Of a DNA stretch of 64,000 nucleotides, positions 44,410-54,709 are shown in pieces; positions within the stretch are counted from its first letter, which is position 1, and each line of letters begins with the position of its first letter. A model generated the notes under the pieces. That model was not told where the DNA came from. It did not search any database and saw only the letters and a list, made by a program, of their open reading frames with translations. Source of the stretch: Hypomyces perniciosus (Eukaryota > Ascomycota > Sordariomycetes > Hypocreales > Hypocreaceae); contig SPDT01000005.1 of NCBI GenBank assembly GCA_008477525.1, forward strand, positions 806,001 through 870,000. Reading direction: 5' to 3'. The translations under genes were made by a program, and so were the position numbers.

Positions 44410-45186
44410 ATGCCAAAACCACAGTCAGATACTGTCTACGCCGACGCCAGGCGCTTCCTCGACGAGCGCGGCTCCAACGCGGCCCTCGCCCCCAACGGTC
44501 TCAACCCCGCGACTATCATGGAAAAAGCCGTCAAAGACCGCATCGTCGACTCCTACTTCTACAAAGAGCAGTGTTTCGCGCTCAACGAAGCCGACATCAT
44601 CGACCGCGTCGTCGAGCACGTCAACTTCATCGGCGGCACCCATGGCGTCACGCAGAAACCCAGTCCGTTTCTGTGTCTGGCGTTTAAACTGCTGGAGTTG
44701 GCGCCGAGCGATGCGATATTACAAGAGTATTTGGGGCATGGGGGCGAGCATTTCAAGTACTTGCGCGCGTTGGCGTGTTTCTATGTGAGGCTTACGAGGC
44801 AGGCGAAGGATGTGTATGGGATCCTGGAGCCGTTCTTGGAGGACCGAAGGAAGTTGAGGCGGAAGGGGAAGACGGGGACGTCGCTGACGTTTATGGATGA
44901 CTTTGTGGATGACCTCCTCACAAAGGATAGGGTGTGCGCGACAAGCTTGTGGAAGATGCCTAAGAGGGAGATTTTGGAAGATCTGGAGATGCTGGATCCG
45001 AGGATCAGCCCGTTGGGCAACTTGGAGGATTTGCTGGAGGAGGATGACGAAGAAGAGGGAGAGGGAGATGAGCAGGAGGGAGATGAGCAGGATGGAGAGA
45101 GGGAAGAGACGGGCGAAGCATCAGACAGAGGAGATATGGACGTGGATGAAGGAGAGAGACCAAGGAGTAGAAGTCAATCGCCTTGA
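44410..45186 (+). CDS. prp38: Prp38 pre-mRNA splicing factor
   Basis: Tri-snRNP component needed for spliceosome activation (U4/U6 unwinding stage); nuclear. The intronless 258-residue protein contains one Prp38 domain over about residues 15-190: MEKAVKDRIVDSYFYKEQCF, FIGGTHGVTQKPSPFLCLAFKLL, YLRALACFYVRLT and LEPFLEDRRKLR are all hallmark segments. FMDDFVDDLLT and the DPRISPL motif close the domain. The tail is almost purely Glu/Asp/Gly with a short R/S end. The start at 44410 gives MPKPQSDTVYADARRFLDE, consistent with fungal homologues; an in-frame ATG at 44278 is less likely. Its stop is 59 bp from the stop of the convergent her2 gene. Confidence 0.95.
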   Translation: MPKPQSDTVYADARRFLDERGSNAALAPNGLNPATIMEKAVKDRIVDSYFYKEQCFALNEADIIDRVVEHVNFIGGTHGVTQKPSPFLCLAFKLLELAPSDAILQEYLGHGGEHFKYLRALACFYVRLTRQAKDVYGILEPFLEDRRKLRRKGKTGTSLTFMDDFVDDLLTKDRVCATSLWKMPKREILEDLEMLDPRISPLGNLEDLLEEDDEEEGEGDEQEGDEQDGEREETGEASDRGDMDVDEGERPRSRSQSP

Positions 45187-45245
45187 CTCTACAGGATGTT
45201 GTACCGTCTATGCCATAATGATATAATGATACCCATACAGCGCTT

Positions 45246-46834
45246 CTAAGCCTGTATGAACTTCGTCAACTTCTCTGCCAAGCTCAGAAGTCTTCTATCA
45301 TCCCAGTACTGGGCAATAAGCTGCAATCCAGCCGGGAAGCGGCCGTTCCGCTTTGCTGGGATACTCACAGCGGGCAGTCCCGCCAGACTCGCCGGTACAG
45401 TGAGAATGTCGTTCATGTACACATCCACGCTGCTTCGCTGCTGCACATCACTCAGCTTGGGGGGGAATGTCGGCGTCGTAGGCGAGAGCAAGAAATCCAC
45501 TTGAGCCGGGCCGTGCTTATCTTCTAGACCCGTATCCGCAGACATGTCACTAAGGTCAAATTGCTTCGGCTCGTACAGCGGATTCGCAAGTTTGAATACC
45601 CTCTCAAAGTCTTGCTGGACCAGGCGTCGCACCTTTTGAGCTTGGATGAAATAGTTATCCATGGCCTCGGAGCTTAGACTGTAGGTGCCCAAGAGAATCC
45701 GACGCTTTACCTCCTCGCCGAAGCCGGAGCCACGGGCTTCAGAGTAGAGGGTTTCCCCAACGGCATCACCTCCGAGGCCTCGGACACCATACCGGACTCC
45801 ATCATATTTGGCAAGATTGGAGGACGCTTCAGCAGGGGCCAGGATGTAGTATGCACAAAGAGCCTCCTTGGTTGAGGGGAGTGAGACGGGGACAAGACGA
45901 GCGCCTTGTGACTCTAACGCCGTGGCGGCAGCAATCCAAGCAGCGCGAATAGAGGGATCTAGCTCAGCGATGTTGTACTCGAGGGGAATGCCAATAGTGA
46001 GTTGTGAGATGTCTGGTAAGGTGGGAGGGCACGCTTTTGAGCAGCGCTGGCGGGAGGAAGCTGATAGAGATGTTGGGTCGTTTGGATCATGTTCTCGATA
46101 TAACCCTGTGTCGAATATCACTTCACGGATTGACTCAACGTCTCGTGCCAACAAGCCCACGGTATCTAGGGAGTTTGCATACGGGATGACACCAAATCGT
46201 GAGAGCATCCCATAGCTGGGCTTGTATCCGACAATGCCTGTAGACGCCGCTGGTAGCCTGACTGAGCCTCCCGTGTCTGTACCAAGCGCAATATCGGCCT
46301 CGCCAAGACACACTGCGACTGCACTGCCACCAGAGCTGCCACCAGCAGATATCTCCTCGCCAGGAGCCGCTAGAGGGTTGTACACAGGGCCGTGAATCGA
46401 ATTGACTGAGTGCGATCCCATTCCAAACTCGTCCAAGTTAGTCTTCCCGACTACGATGGCACCGCGGGCGCGCAACTGCCGGACGATGGTGGCCTCGAAA
46501 GGCGACTGGTGGTTTAGAAGCATGGCCGAGGCGCATTGTGTCGGGAACTCGTCGGTGGTGATATTGTCCTTGACAGCGAGCTTGAAAGGCTTCGCATTGG
46601 GATGTAGTGGAGGCGGAGGCGAGGTCGATTGAGACTTGGCTAAGTTATGTCTTGTCAATAAGAGGCTTTCCAAGAGTCGAAGAGAGGATGGCGGGACATA
46701 CTGGACCCCACAAAGTGGTTATAAGTGCTCTGAGAGCGGCGCCATTGCGACTCTGTCACGACGAATCTCGTGGAGCCTTTAAGCAATAACGATTTTCCTG
46801 AAAAGGCCCCGCGGCGCACCAGTGCCGCTTTCAT
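45246..46834 (-). CDS. her2: Mitochondrial glutamyl-tRNA(Gln) amidotransferase subunit A (Her2/GatA)
   Basis: Amidase subunit of GatFAB, converting Glu-tRNA(Gln) to Gln-tRNA(Gln) in mitochondria. The amidase domain is complete: KLAVKDNI (catalytic Lys), GKTNLDEFGMGS, the Gly/Ser-rich AGGSSGGSAVAV and the GTDTGGSVRLPAA block with the cis-Ser/nucleophile Ser. A separate upstream exon supplies an Arg-rich presequence ending RRSQSTYNHFV. The simplest model has exons 46834-46702 and 46639-45246 with a 62-bp intron (GTATGT...CTTAG), 508 residues. The intron region itself is open in the downstream frame (it would read SLRLLESLLLTRHNLAK), so a one-base shift in the GGGG run at about 46704-46707 is an alternative explanation. 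Divergent from the Gemin2-like gene with 282 bp between starts. Confidence 0.92.
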
Positions 46835-47116
46835 TGTCGAGTCCGCACCATCAAAGAGAGTCGTGATGCTAGATCGATCGATATTGAAAGTGCGGCAGTA
46901 ATTTTGGTGGAGCCTTAACTGTCGGGAAGCTCTCCACTAGCGCAAGGCACTAAAAGTCCGGTGCCCCACCATCCACAGGCAGCTGGCAGCTCCTTGAAAG
47001 AAGTTCAACGAACACTGACTTTTGACTCTTCGAACATAACTTTTGCACTTCCTCGGCTCCAGCATGCACGACAGACACCGAATGAATTCCCCCAGAAGCC
47101 ACATTCCGTAGCAGCC
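46835..47116. promoter_or_regulatory. Compact divergent promoter, her2 / Gemin2-like
   Basis: 282 bp separate the two start codons; both genes must share this promoter space. Confidence 0.55.
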
Positions 47117-48334
47117 ATGTCGATCAAAAGAGGAGCCGAAGACGCCGATGATGGCGGAATCCCGGCGCCGCAGCCAAAACGAACCAAGACGCACAACTCC
47201 AAGACGCGCCAACACCAGAACTCTGGCATCGATCCTACCTGGGGCCAAAAATACGTCTTCTCGGGGGTTGACGATGCGACCACGATTCCACAAGGCGAAG
47301 AGTCGGAGTTCGAGGACGACTCGGATGCCATGGCTTACCTGATGTCTGTGAGGTGCGTCGCCCTCTATCCCCCCCACCGTCCAACTGTCTTCTTGCCAAA
47401 ACAATATTTTGCTGAATACGTTTCGTTGTTGCAGAGGTCCAGATGCTGATATGGTGAGTATCCTAGACAACAAGCTTGTGCAATCCCACATCTGCTCGTC
47501 GCGCCCAAAGTTCAAATCGGCCCGCAACTCCCCGCCGATTTCAAAAGAGACCAGGAAACCGATGAGGAAGAGGGCGAGATAGATGAGAGCGTCGATTCCA
47601 TCACCGTGACCGATTCGCGAGGCTATTACGAAGACGGAGCGTACATTGGCATCCCCGACAGCTGGGACGAGAACGGCGGCGCTGATGGCGAGATTATCGA
47701 TGTGGATGATCCAGAGAACCCTGAAAAGGCACTTCACAAAGCGTACCTCGCTTCCGTGATGGGCCAATACCTCCGCCTGCGCAACCTTCTTCACTCAAAG
47801 CTGCCTGAAGGTGCTGCTACTCGGCTGTCAGATTCTCAGCTGATTGACGCTCCCCCTTTCGGCCGTAATTCTCCCACCGCTAAGACTTGGACCTCTCTCA
47901 TCCGAAATACCAATCCACACCCCCTCCAGGTTGCGCTCATGTCCAAGGACGCCGTAATCCGAATTCTGCGTGTCATTATCAATGGCAAGTTCCTCCGAAG
48001 CGGCTACAACATCTCCGAGCGGACGAGTCAATGGCTTTGGGCACTCCTTGCCAGGCTCCCAGACGGGGGTCAGCTTAACCATGCGGAGATCGGCTGGGTG
48101 CGAGACCTTGGCCGTCGTGCTGTGTTGCTGGGCAGGAGCTTGGCAGAAATGGCCGCTCTGCGTGAACAACTCGAGGACGGATTTGGCGAAAACGACAATG
48201 TGGATGCAAGTAGCAGCGACGAGGAAGTTGTGGAGGAAGTAGTCGACGAGGAGAACGAAGGAAACGATGGCGATGATACCCAAGGTGGTGAAGATGATAT
48301 CTCTGACCCGACCACTGCTCCAGAAACCACCACC

Positions 48335-48369
<35 letters not shown>

Positions 48370-48706
48370 CCTACCGGATAATGGCGATAACGAAGAGGCA
48401 GAGGAAGGCGAGGTCAACGAGAATGAGACAGAGGGAGAAGACGTAGCCATGGACCTCGCATCCGATTCTGAGGCCGATGAGGGCGAGATAACCGAGCAAG
48501 CCGACGAGGCAACAACACTGGAAGAAGCTAAACGCGGTCTCCTGGCTAAGATCGACGAGGCCGAAGAGGAACGTCGTCAGGAAGAGGGAAAGCAACGGGC
48601 GAGGATGAACATGAGAGCAACGCTCAACATGATTCTCACGGTTGCGGGTGAGTTCTACGGCCAGAGGGACCTGCTAGAGTTTCGCGAACCATTTGTGGGA
48701 ATGTAG
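47117..48706 (+). CDS. Gemin2/Brr1-like SIP1-family snRNP assembly protein
   Basis: Binds the SMN partner and Sm proteins during spliceosomal snRNP assembly. Exons 47117-47352 and 47467-48706 with a 114-bp intron (GTGCGT...CCTAG) give 491 residues. The chosen acceptor at 47466 is the only one that joins YLMSVR to QQACAIPHLLVAPK; other acceptors run into stops. The SIP1/Gemin2 region covers about residues 65-290: RGYYEDGAYI, PTAKTWTSLIRNTNPHPLQV, the WLWALLARL helix and a WVRDLGRRAV(L)LG segment that matches the family's helical C-terminal core. After that comes a very acidic insert with a 14-residue poly-Thr run encoded by ACC/ACT codons (48330-48369), then a conserved helix ending TVAGEFYGQRDLLEFREPF. 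The insert makes it longer than most Gemin2 proteins (about 280). Confidence 0.87.
48330..48369 (+). repeat. Coding ACC/ACT trinucleotide run (poly-Thr)
   Basis: Continuous threonine codons inside the Gemin2-like gene, first mainly ACC then ACT; a likely site of length polymorphism. Confidence 0.9.
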
Positions 48707-49029
48707 GTGCTTTTAGTTGTGCATCATGTGTATTCGAAAGGGCACAAAGTATTGTGCGTGCCTTATTTGTGCTAGTAACTAAGATACCCGTAGCACAGTC
48801 AGTGGCATTGAATGCCGCTCGCTCAAGAAGAGCGAGGCTGTACGAAGTAGAAGAAATGAAATCAATGGTATCGCTGATCCTGATATCCCCAGCAAGCTCT
48901 GTGCCAGCTATGTTCCCTAACGCCATGAATACGCCCATCCGTCCCTGGAGCACTGTCCAATGTCCGATCCAAAACCAGTCTCATCCCATCTTTTCGTATC
49001 ACCATCATCGTCACTTCTTGACCCTGGCG
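48707..49029. other. Convergent 3' spacer
   Basis: 323 bp between the stops of the Gemin2-like and Spd1-like genes; no gene seen. Confidence 0.6.
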
Positions 49030-49767
49030 TTAAGCTGTCAGATCCATCTCCCTTTGCTCGCCAAAAACGAGAAACTCAGCATCCTCAAAGTCTTCATCCA
49101 AGGCCATATTCTCTTGGTCAGAGTCCTTCAACGCAGCGCCCTTCCTGAGCCGGGATCGCGGGACGGCCATGGCCCTAGCATTGTCCCAACCGACCGGGGC
49201 TAGACTGCGGGGACTGACTTCTCCATTCCAGACCCTGACCTGCACAGGGTTATCATGCGAATCACCATCTTCCTCAAAGACTCGTTTGCGGGAGGGCTCG
49301 CTCATGGCAGTGGCGGCGCTATCGGTGCTCTCTTGCGACATGGTGAGCTCCGGAACGGCATCGAGAGCGGGAACACCATCCTCGTCGTCGTAGTGAAACT
49401 CTGGCTGTGTATCCATCCCACCAATCTTGTTGATTCCGCAAAATGGGAGCAATTCCCGCGATGTGCTTCTAACAGTGGCGGGCGGAGGAGGGTTCTTTAC
49501 GATTATGGATGATGGCTTTGTGTTGTCGGTCCAGAGCTTGAAGCCACTGGAGCCGCCGGTCTTATACCCTTCTGGGACGGACTTGCGCACGCGCATGCCG
49601 ACGCTTAGGAGGTTTGACTGAACATTTGCAGGGAGAATCGGGTGACGATGGGGGGCTTCAGGAAGGGCATCGCTGGAGGCCTGGGATGAGAAGAAGGAGG
49701 TGATTTGGCGCTGTGTTGGATCGGCTGCTGCGCCGGCGAATTGGCGCTTGGTCCGGGGAGTTGCCAT
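49030..49767 (-). CDS. Spd1/Dif1-type ribonucleotide reductase inhibitor with a PIP-box
   Basis: Predicted regulator of dNTP supply: Spd1, Dif1 and Sml1 bind ribonucleotide reductase subunits and are destroyed in S phase or after DNA damage. The intronless 245-residue protein starts MATPRTKRQFAGA. Residues about 19-26 (QRQITSFF) match the PCNA-interacting box Q-x-x-[ILM]-x-x-F-F, with a Thr at position 5 as in PIP degrons. Residues about 45-75 hold the RNR-inhibitor/Hug core NLLSVGMRVRKSVPEGYKTG. The C-terminal half is acidic and mostly disordered by composition. The combination of PIP-box and RNR-inhibitor core suggests PCNA-coupled CRL4-Cdt2 turnover as in fission yeast Spd1 (inference). 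The start at 49767 is preferred over an in-frame upstream ATG at 49857 because it gives the compact N-terminus. Confidence 0.85.
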   Translation of the reverse strand: MATPRTKRQFAGAAADPTQRQITSFFSSQASSDALPEAPHRHPILPANVQSNLLSVGMRVRKSVPEGYKTGGSSGFKLWTDNTKPSSIIVKNPPPPATVRSTSRELLPFCGINKIGGMDTQPEFHYDDEDGVPALDAVPELTMSQESTDSAATAMSEPSRKRVFEEDGDSHDNPVQVRVWNGEVSPRSLAPVGWDNARAMAVPRSRLRKGAALKDSDQENMALDEDFEDAEFLVFGEQREMDLTA

Positions 49768-52176
49768 GATATGAAGCAGCAGCGCCGTATTTCGGTTTCT
49801 TGAAGATGTGCCTTTGCACTTCGTAGTAGTAGTGATACTTTGTAGAACGAGTCGCAAACTGGCAGGGTGTTTGTTTATGTCGAGTTGGTGCGACTTCCCA
49901 ACTCTATTATTCTCTCGTCTTGGGGTTTTGGTCCTGTTCCGTTTTCGTCCAAAACCCCTCCTTGAATGAAGGATTTATGCAAGTAGCAACACAAACACAA
50001 ACACAAGCACAAAAAAGAAGATTCAGGCCGGGGTGGAAGATTCAGATGCAGATGCAGATTCGAGTCAGTGCTGACAGGAAGCGAGGAGCCCAAACAAGCC
50101 AAACAAGGGGAGACGTGAGGCTGGCGCTGGGGAAACCAGATTGGAGAGATTACATGTGGGGCTGTCTGTGAGATCACGGCGCGTCATTGTCGCGACTGTT
50201 TCGCGTTAAGTGGTCGCGGCTTAGTCAGCGGCAGAGTGAAGAAAGACTCGCACCACTTACTTGAGTCTCGCCATCTGAGAAAACACAAAATAAGCATACC
50301 TACGATTCCTGTGCTAAGCAATGAAGTCACCGAAGGCATCGCAGCGATTGCGATCACAGGTTCTACTGGGTCTGAATTGGTGGATAGCAGAGAGAAATGG
50401 AGAAGACCTTCTGGGGGGCCGGCCCAGGCAGTGATACGTCACTTTACTTCATCGCGAGATGTGCTCACGAAACTATCAAGACTGAGTCCCCTGGCTCAAC
50501 TCTACTCTAAGATTCTATCTAATTTCTCAGGAGCTATTGAATCTTATCATCAACACTCCCAACAATGAGAACAACCACCCACAAGTCTCCTGCTAGAACG
50601 TATCTTGAAGCCTGATTTTGTGACAACAGCAGTAGGAGCATGCCGGATCTTGCTTCACCTATGATCAGCAACCTGGACTCTTCATCGACGAAAAAGGGGG
50701 ATACTGATTCGCCGCTCAGCCCAGTGGACGGAATGACCTTTCGTTATTCAAGTGCACTTGCGATAGCTCCGCATGTTACGGATGAAGTTGGGTTTGAATT
50801 GCTAAGGGATGATTACGCTTCTGCGGCGGACGCGCAATCCTCGGTTGGATGGGATTTATATCCAATTCCCTTGGTGTCTTGGTGATACAATCTTTAGCCG
50901 AAGGATGTTTAGACGAAATAGAGACTCTGGCGAGGAAACCATGTGAAAGATGTCTATGGTGCTATGGACTCTGAGTTAAAGAAGGCAATGAAGAAAAACC
51001 GGTGGAATATCAATCGGAACAAATTACTTGCATTAACATTCTTGAACATTACCCTTGAAGCCACAGCACTAAAGCTATATAGGAAGGACCATACTCTGTA
51101 GGTATGTATCTAATAGCTAAGTCCCCCTGAATTCAGAGTATAGTTCGACTTGCTATTGTCAAGTTAACCACTGCAACAAAGTATAAGCCGACCGTGTTTC
51201 TCAGGAGCTGTATAATTGAAACCGTATTCGATCTTCCTTGTCTCAGGAAGGCAGCTATCCCGTTCCACACTACCTGTTAGACGTGGCATCTCTTCTTCTA
51301 CCTTCAGAAATGGCTATGCAGGGTTAGCCATTCATACTCCAGATCGACTGAAACAGACATTAAAGTCTCTCCACAACATCCGAGAAAAAGGAACTAACTG
51401 CCCACCACTCCAATTCCAAATCTGGAAACCTCCGACGTACTTATAGTTCAGGTGCTGCAAGCCCTGTACCGCCCGAGAGCTAGGGGTGCGGTTTTACAAC
51501 CGTCATGTGCCAATGCCATGGAAGAGTCTCATAAATTATGAAAGAAGTGCTCATGCCTTATTCTGATTTGTTTGATCTGACCATTGTATAATTCTATGCT
51601 GCAACAAGGGAGGGTGAGTCTGCTCCGCATAGGCATGCACGCTTTCAGAGAACACCAAAACTTCCTTGATCCACAATACGAACTACGCATGCATTGAGAG
51701 TCTAAGACCTGATTGACGTGGCCTTTATCGTACCACAATTGCTTGAGTGTGACATGGTCTGGCCTTTCAGAGGCAAGATCTCTCTCGAGATAGCCCTCAT
51801 TGCGTGACCTTCACCTCGTGGGCCACTTCTGATACTGCTGTAATCAGAGGAGATCGGCAGCGAAAAGGGAAAAAATTCAAGTGTGACGCGAGAGGCAAAT
51901 AGTAGAATATCTAGCGGTGTCGTTGTCTAGCATTTGACTCAAGAAGTCGTGATGGCTTCAGCTAGTGTCTGGGCTACATGCAGAGCTTACCACAATCTTC
52001 TTGAGCACTCTCGAAGTTGTCTTGAACCTACATATACACCATTCACTTAGCATTCAGTGTCAAGGTATAAAAGCTGCTCACATTTCCCTTTGGATGATTC
52101 TTGGATCAACAACTCATTTCCATCTTTCTAAATATCCCCCCAATACTTGATCTTCCACTTCCCAAGTCACACCAAA
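49768..52176. other. 2.4-kb spacer with possible decayed coding remnants
   Basis: Plus-strand frames 50236-50568 (110 codons), 50640-50885 (81 codons) and about 50937-51099 (ending ATALKLYRKDHTL) have protein-like composition and lie in series, but I could not join them with plausible introns nor recognise a family. They may be fragments of a dead gene. The right end is the promoter of the small secreted gene, with TATAAAAG at 52066-52073. Confidence 0.45.
52066..52073 (+). promoter_or_regulatory. TATA box of the four-exon small secreted gene
   Basis: TATAAAAG, 104 bp upstream of the ATG at 52177. Confidence 0.65.
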
Positions 52177-52658
52177 ATGCTTTCCTTTAAGCTGCTCCCA
52201 CTCGTCCTTGCTTCCTTGGCAGCCGCCCAGGGGGGTGTTTTAGTACGACCTTCAATATCATTCATCCAAAAGGCATGACGGCTAATAGCGAACAATAAAG
52301 GGAACAATTTATGCCCATACAGGGTATCTAGGATCCCGGCTGTCCATCACTAGTGGGGATTGCATCAACCTTCCTGACTATCTGTAAGCATTCAGTTTAT
52401 TTTCATCCATTCTCGCATATTGACGAAGACGATAGGCGCAATAATGTCCATTCCCTCGAAATTGCGATTGGTTACACATACGAATTCTATTCGTGAGTCC
52501 CGATTCTTCGTCCCATGCTATTGCCCATTCTCATATCGAGTAGTTATCGTAACTGTGAGGGTAAGGATAAGACAGATTCATACCAGGAGAACCAAGCCAC
52601 TATCACTCCTGGCCCGGTCGGATCTGTTCGATGTATATACAAGCCACAGGGACAGTAG
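52177..52658 (+). CDS. Small secreted protein with three cysteines, four exons
   Basis: Unknown function. Exons 52177-52242, 52301-52383, 52436-52492 and 52544-52658 join in frame to give 106 residues; introns are 58, 52 and 51 bp with GTACGA/AAAG, GTAAGC/ATAG and GTGAGT/GTAG borders. The first exon is a signal peptide (MLSFKLLPLVLASLAAAQ). The mature part has cysteines in the contexts SGDCINLP, YRNCEGK and SVRCIYKP. The pattern GDC-x-NLP...VxSLEIAxGYxxEFYSYxNCEG resembles small secreted fungal proteins with a beta/gamma-crystallin-like or killer-toxin-like beta fold, where the position before EFYS is often cysteine too; here it is Tyr. That resemblance is an impression, not an assignment. 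No exon exceeds 115 nt. Confidence 0.75.
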
Positions 52659-53684
52659 AGATCAGTTGTGTAGATAGGAAACAGTGCTCTGTCCAATGAC
52701 TGGTACAACATCTGAGCGTTCATGGGTATATAGAATGCTAGATGCTGAGAATAACGACATTCTGATAGTAGAAGAGTTCACTTCTAATGGTATTTTATGC
52801 CAATTTTAACGTTTATACTACCTATGAGCTCTCTAATCTTGCAGTGTTTGGCAATAGTGTGCTTTGCAGTTGATTGAAGTGTCGGATATTAAATCTGCCT
52901 GGTAGGTTCACGGGTAATGGACTACTTGATCGTATCCTTGCATGAGTCACACCGCGTTGGTTATGACGCTGTGCTGTGGCAAAAGTTGAAGCTGTCTATC
53001 ACATGTTGTGTATGACCAACAACATGGGTCTGAGGTGCCTGTATTACAATTCGTGTTGCATGGAATGTCCTTGGCCAGGATATGGAGGTGGACTGATTAA
53101 TGTCGAGTGTTAGGCAGCTTATCGACGATCAGAGCAGGGCATTGGTGGTATTGCGGCATTCACGCGATATGCAAGCGTTACGAGAAGACACGGCAGCATC
53201 GGGGCAGCGTATGGACCTCCCAACGAGAAAACGTTCGTGGAAACCTTTGAATTTCGCAAAAGCACAGTGCCATCCTCCACTACCCACTGCACTCGGGTAT
53301 GAAGCGATCCTCAAATCAGCGGTCCCACGTCATCGCATCTAGCCAGCCCATTCAGACCCTCCTAGACACTCATGTGAAGGCTTTCTCCAGCTGTCCACCC
53401 ATGCAGTGCTTTTTGTTCCTGCCTCAAGAGACGACTCTGTGGTACAAGGCGCGCGTAACGGAAAAACGAGAAGAATGATGTGCCATGCAAGATATCCGGA
53501 GACCCCAAACGCCCCTGTGTTGGGTGTTCCATCTTCTATCTGCAAAGAGATTGATTATTGTCGCAAGGTAGGTTGTCTATCGCCCACGTCGATGTTGGTT
53601 TTTTTTGCAGATCCGAGATGATCACCACCATGATGAACCGTAAGAGTCATGAGTACCCAAGGAAAGAAACCGCAGCGAAGCAGT
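52659..53684. other. Spacer, no gene seen
   Basis: 3' flank of the small secreted gene and the S27 gene. An 80-codon open frame at 53100-53342 has no support. Confidence 0.6.
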
Positions 53685-54205
53685 TTACTTTCTCCGGAAA
53701 GAGCAGCCCTCGGTTAATCTGGCCTTGCCACCGGTGGGCTGGCAGAGGACGGTGGTGCAGCCCTGGCAGATGACGACGGTCTGGGCGTGCGAGAAGACGG
53801 TGGTGATGGTGAAGCAGCCGGGGCACTTGACGTCCATGAAGAATGATCGGGGCTGGGGAACCAGGGTCTGGAGGATGCAGATGTTAGAGATTGACGGAAT
53901 GTTGCCAATGGTGATCGTGACGGGTGATGCCATACCTTGAGCTTGTGCTTCTTGGCCTCAGCGGCCGGAGAAGGGTTGAGGAGGTCAACAGCGAGAACCT
54001 GAACCAAATCCAGTCAGCAATGCTGCTTCATAATATCCCTCAAGAATCCCTGTGTCCATTTCCGCTCCCATCGTCGATGCCATCCAGCCCGGGCTTTCCA
54101 ATGTTGATGCCCATTGACAGTGTTTTGTCCTCCGCAGTCCCGCACCATTCACGCATCGTGTCCCATCGTCCGCCATGCACAGGGAGGGTTGTTGTCGCTC
54201 ACCAT
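53685..54205 (-). CDS. rps27: 40S ribosomal protein S27 (eS27)
   Basis: Zinc-binding protein of the small ribosomal subunit. Three coding exons, 54205-54203, 53998-53936 and 53867-53685, give the standard 82 residues. The first coding exon is just the ATG, followed by a 204-bp intron (GTGAGC...TTCAG); the second exon reads [20 protein letters not shown] and the third starts [18 protein letters not shown]. The zinc ribbon CPGC...CQGC is intact, and the C-terminus [10 protein letters not shown] is invariant in eukaryotes. Introns placed directly after the start codon are common in fungal ribosomal protein genes. Divergent from plp2 with 504 bp between starts, which presumably holds the ribosomal-protein promoter. 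Confidence 0.97.
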
Positions 54206-54709
54206 CTTGACTGATTTTCTCGAGAAGAATTTACCGGCGGTGTCTTGCGAGGGTCGAGGTTCTTGACGAAGTCTGGCGACGGATTGGAGGCTCGCAAGAT
54301 GCGTGACAGGAGTTAAGCGAGGAAAAGTTCGGTGGACTTTGAGGGGGCGAATCCTGTTCGCTGGCAAATGGAAAATTTCGTCCAAAACAGACTAGTGCGA
54401 TAGGGTTTCCTTACCCATCTGCACGTGACAAATTCGTCCCTCCTGTGATTGGTCCAAGCTCAGGTAGCTTGATGACGCCGAAAAGTTATGAATATGCATC
54501 GGTGATGTGGAGAAGCTTGTGCACGGCATTGTGCAAGCTACAGGCAACCATACCCGCCAAGGTACATAACTGCCTCCATTATCTTCGATTAAAGACACGA
54601 CGACGTCAGGCCGCCAGCTTTCAGCATCGCCTTGATTTTTTATTTTTCGTCCTAGAAATCTTTAGAAAATCTCTACCGCACATCCATTCTAGTCTTTCAA
54701 ATAACAGTC
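54206..54709. promoter_or_regulatory. Divergent promoter, S27 / plp2
   Basis: 504 bp containing pyrimidine-rich leaders on both sides; no gene seen. Confidence 0.5.

Noticed and set aside
48070..48450. Poly-Val/Ser minus-strand frame in the Gemin2-like gene
   Set aside because: Shadow of the acidic and poly-Thr coding repeat on the other strand.
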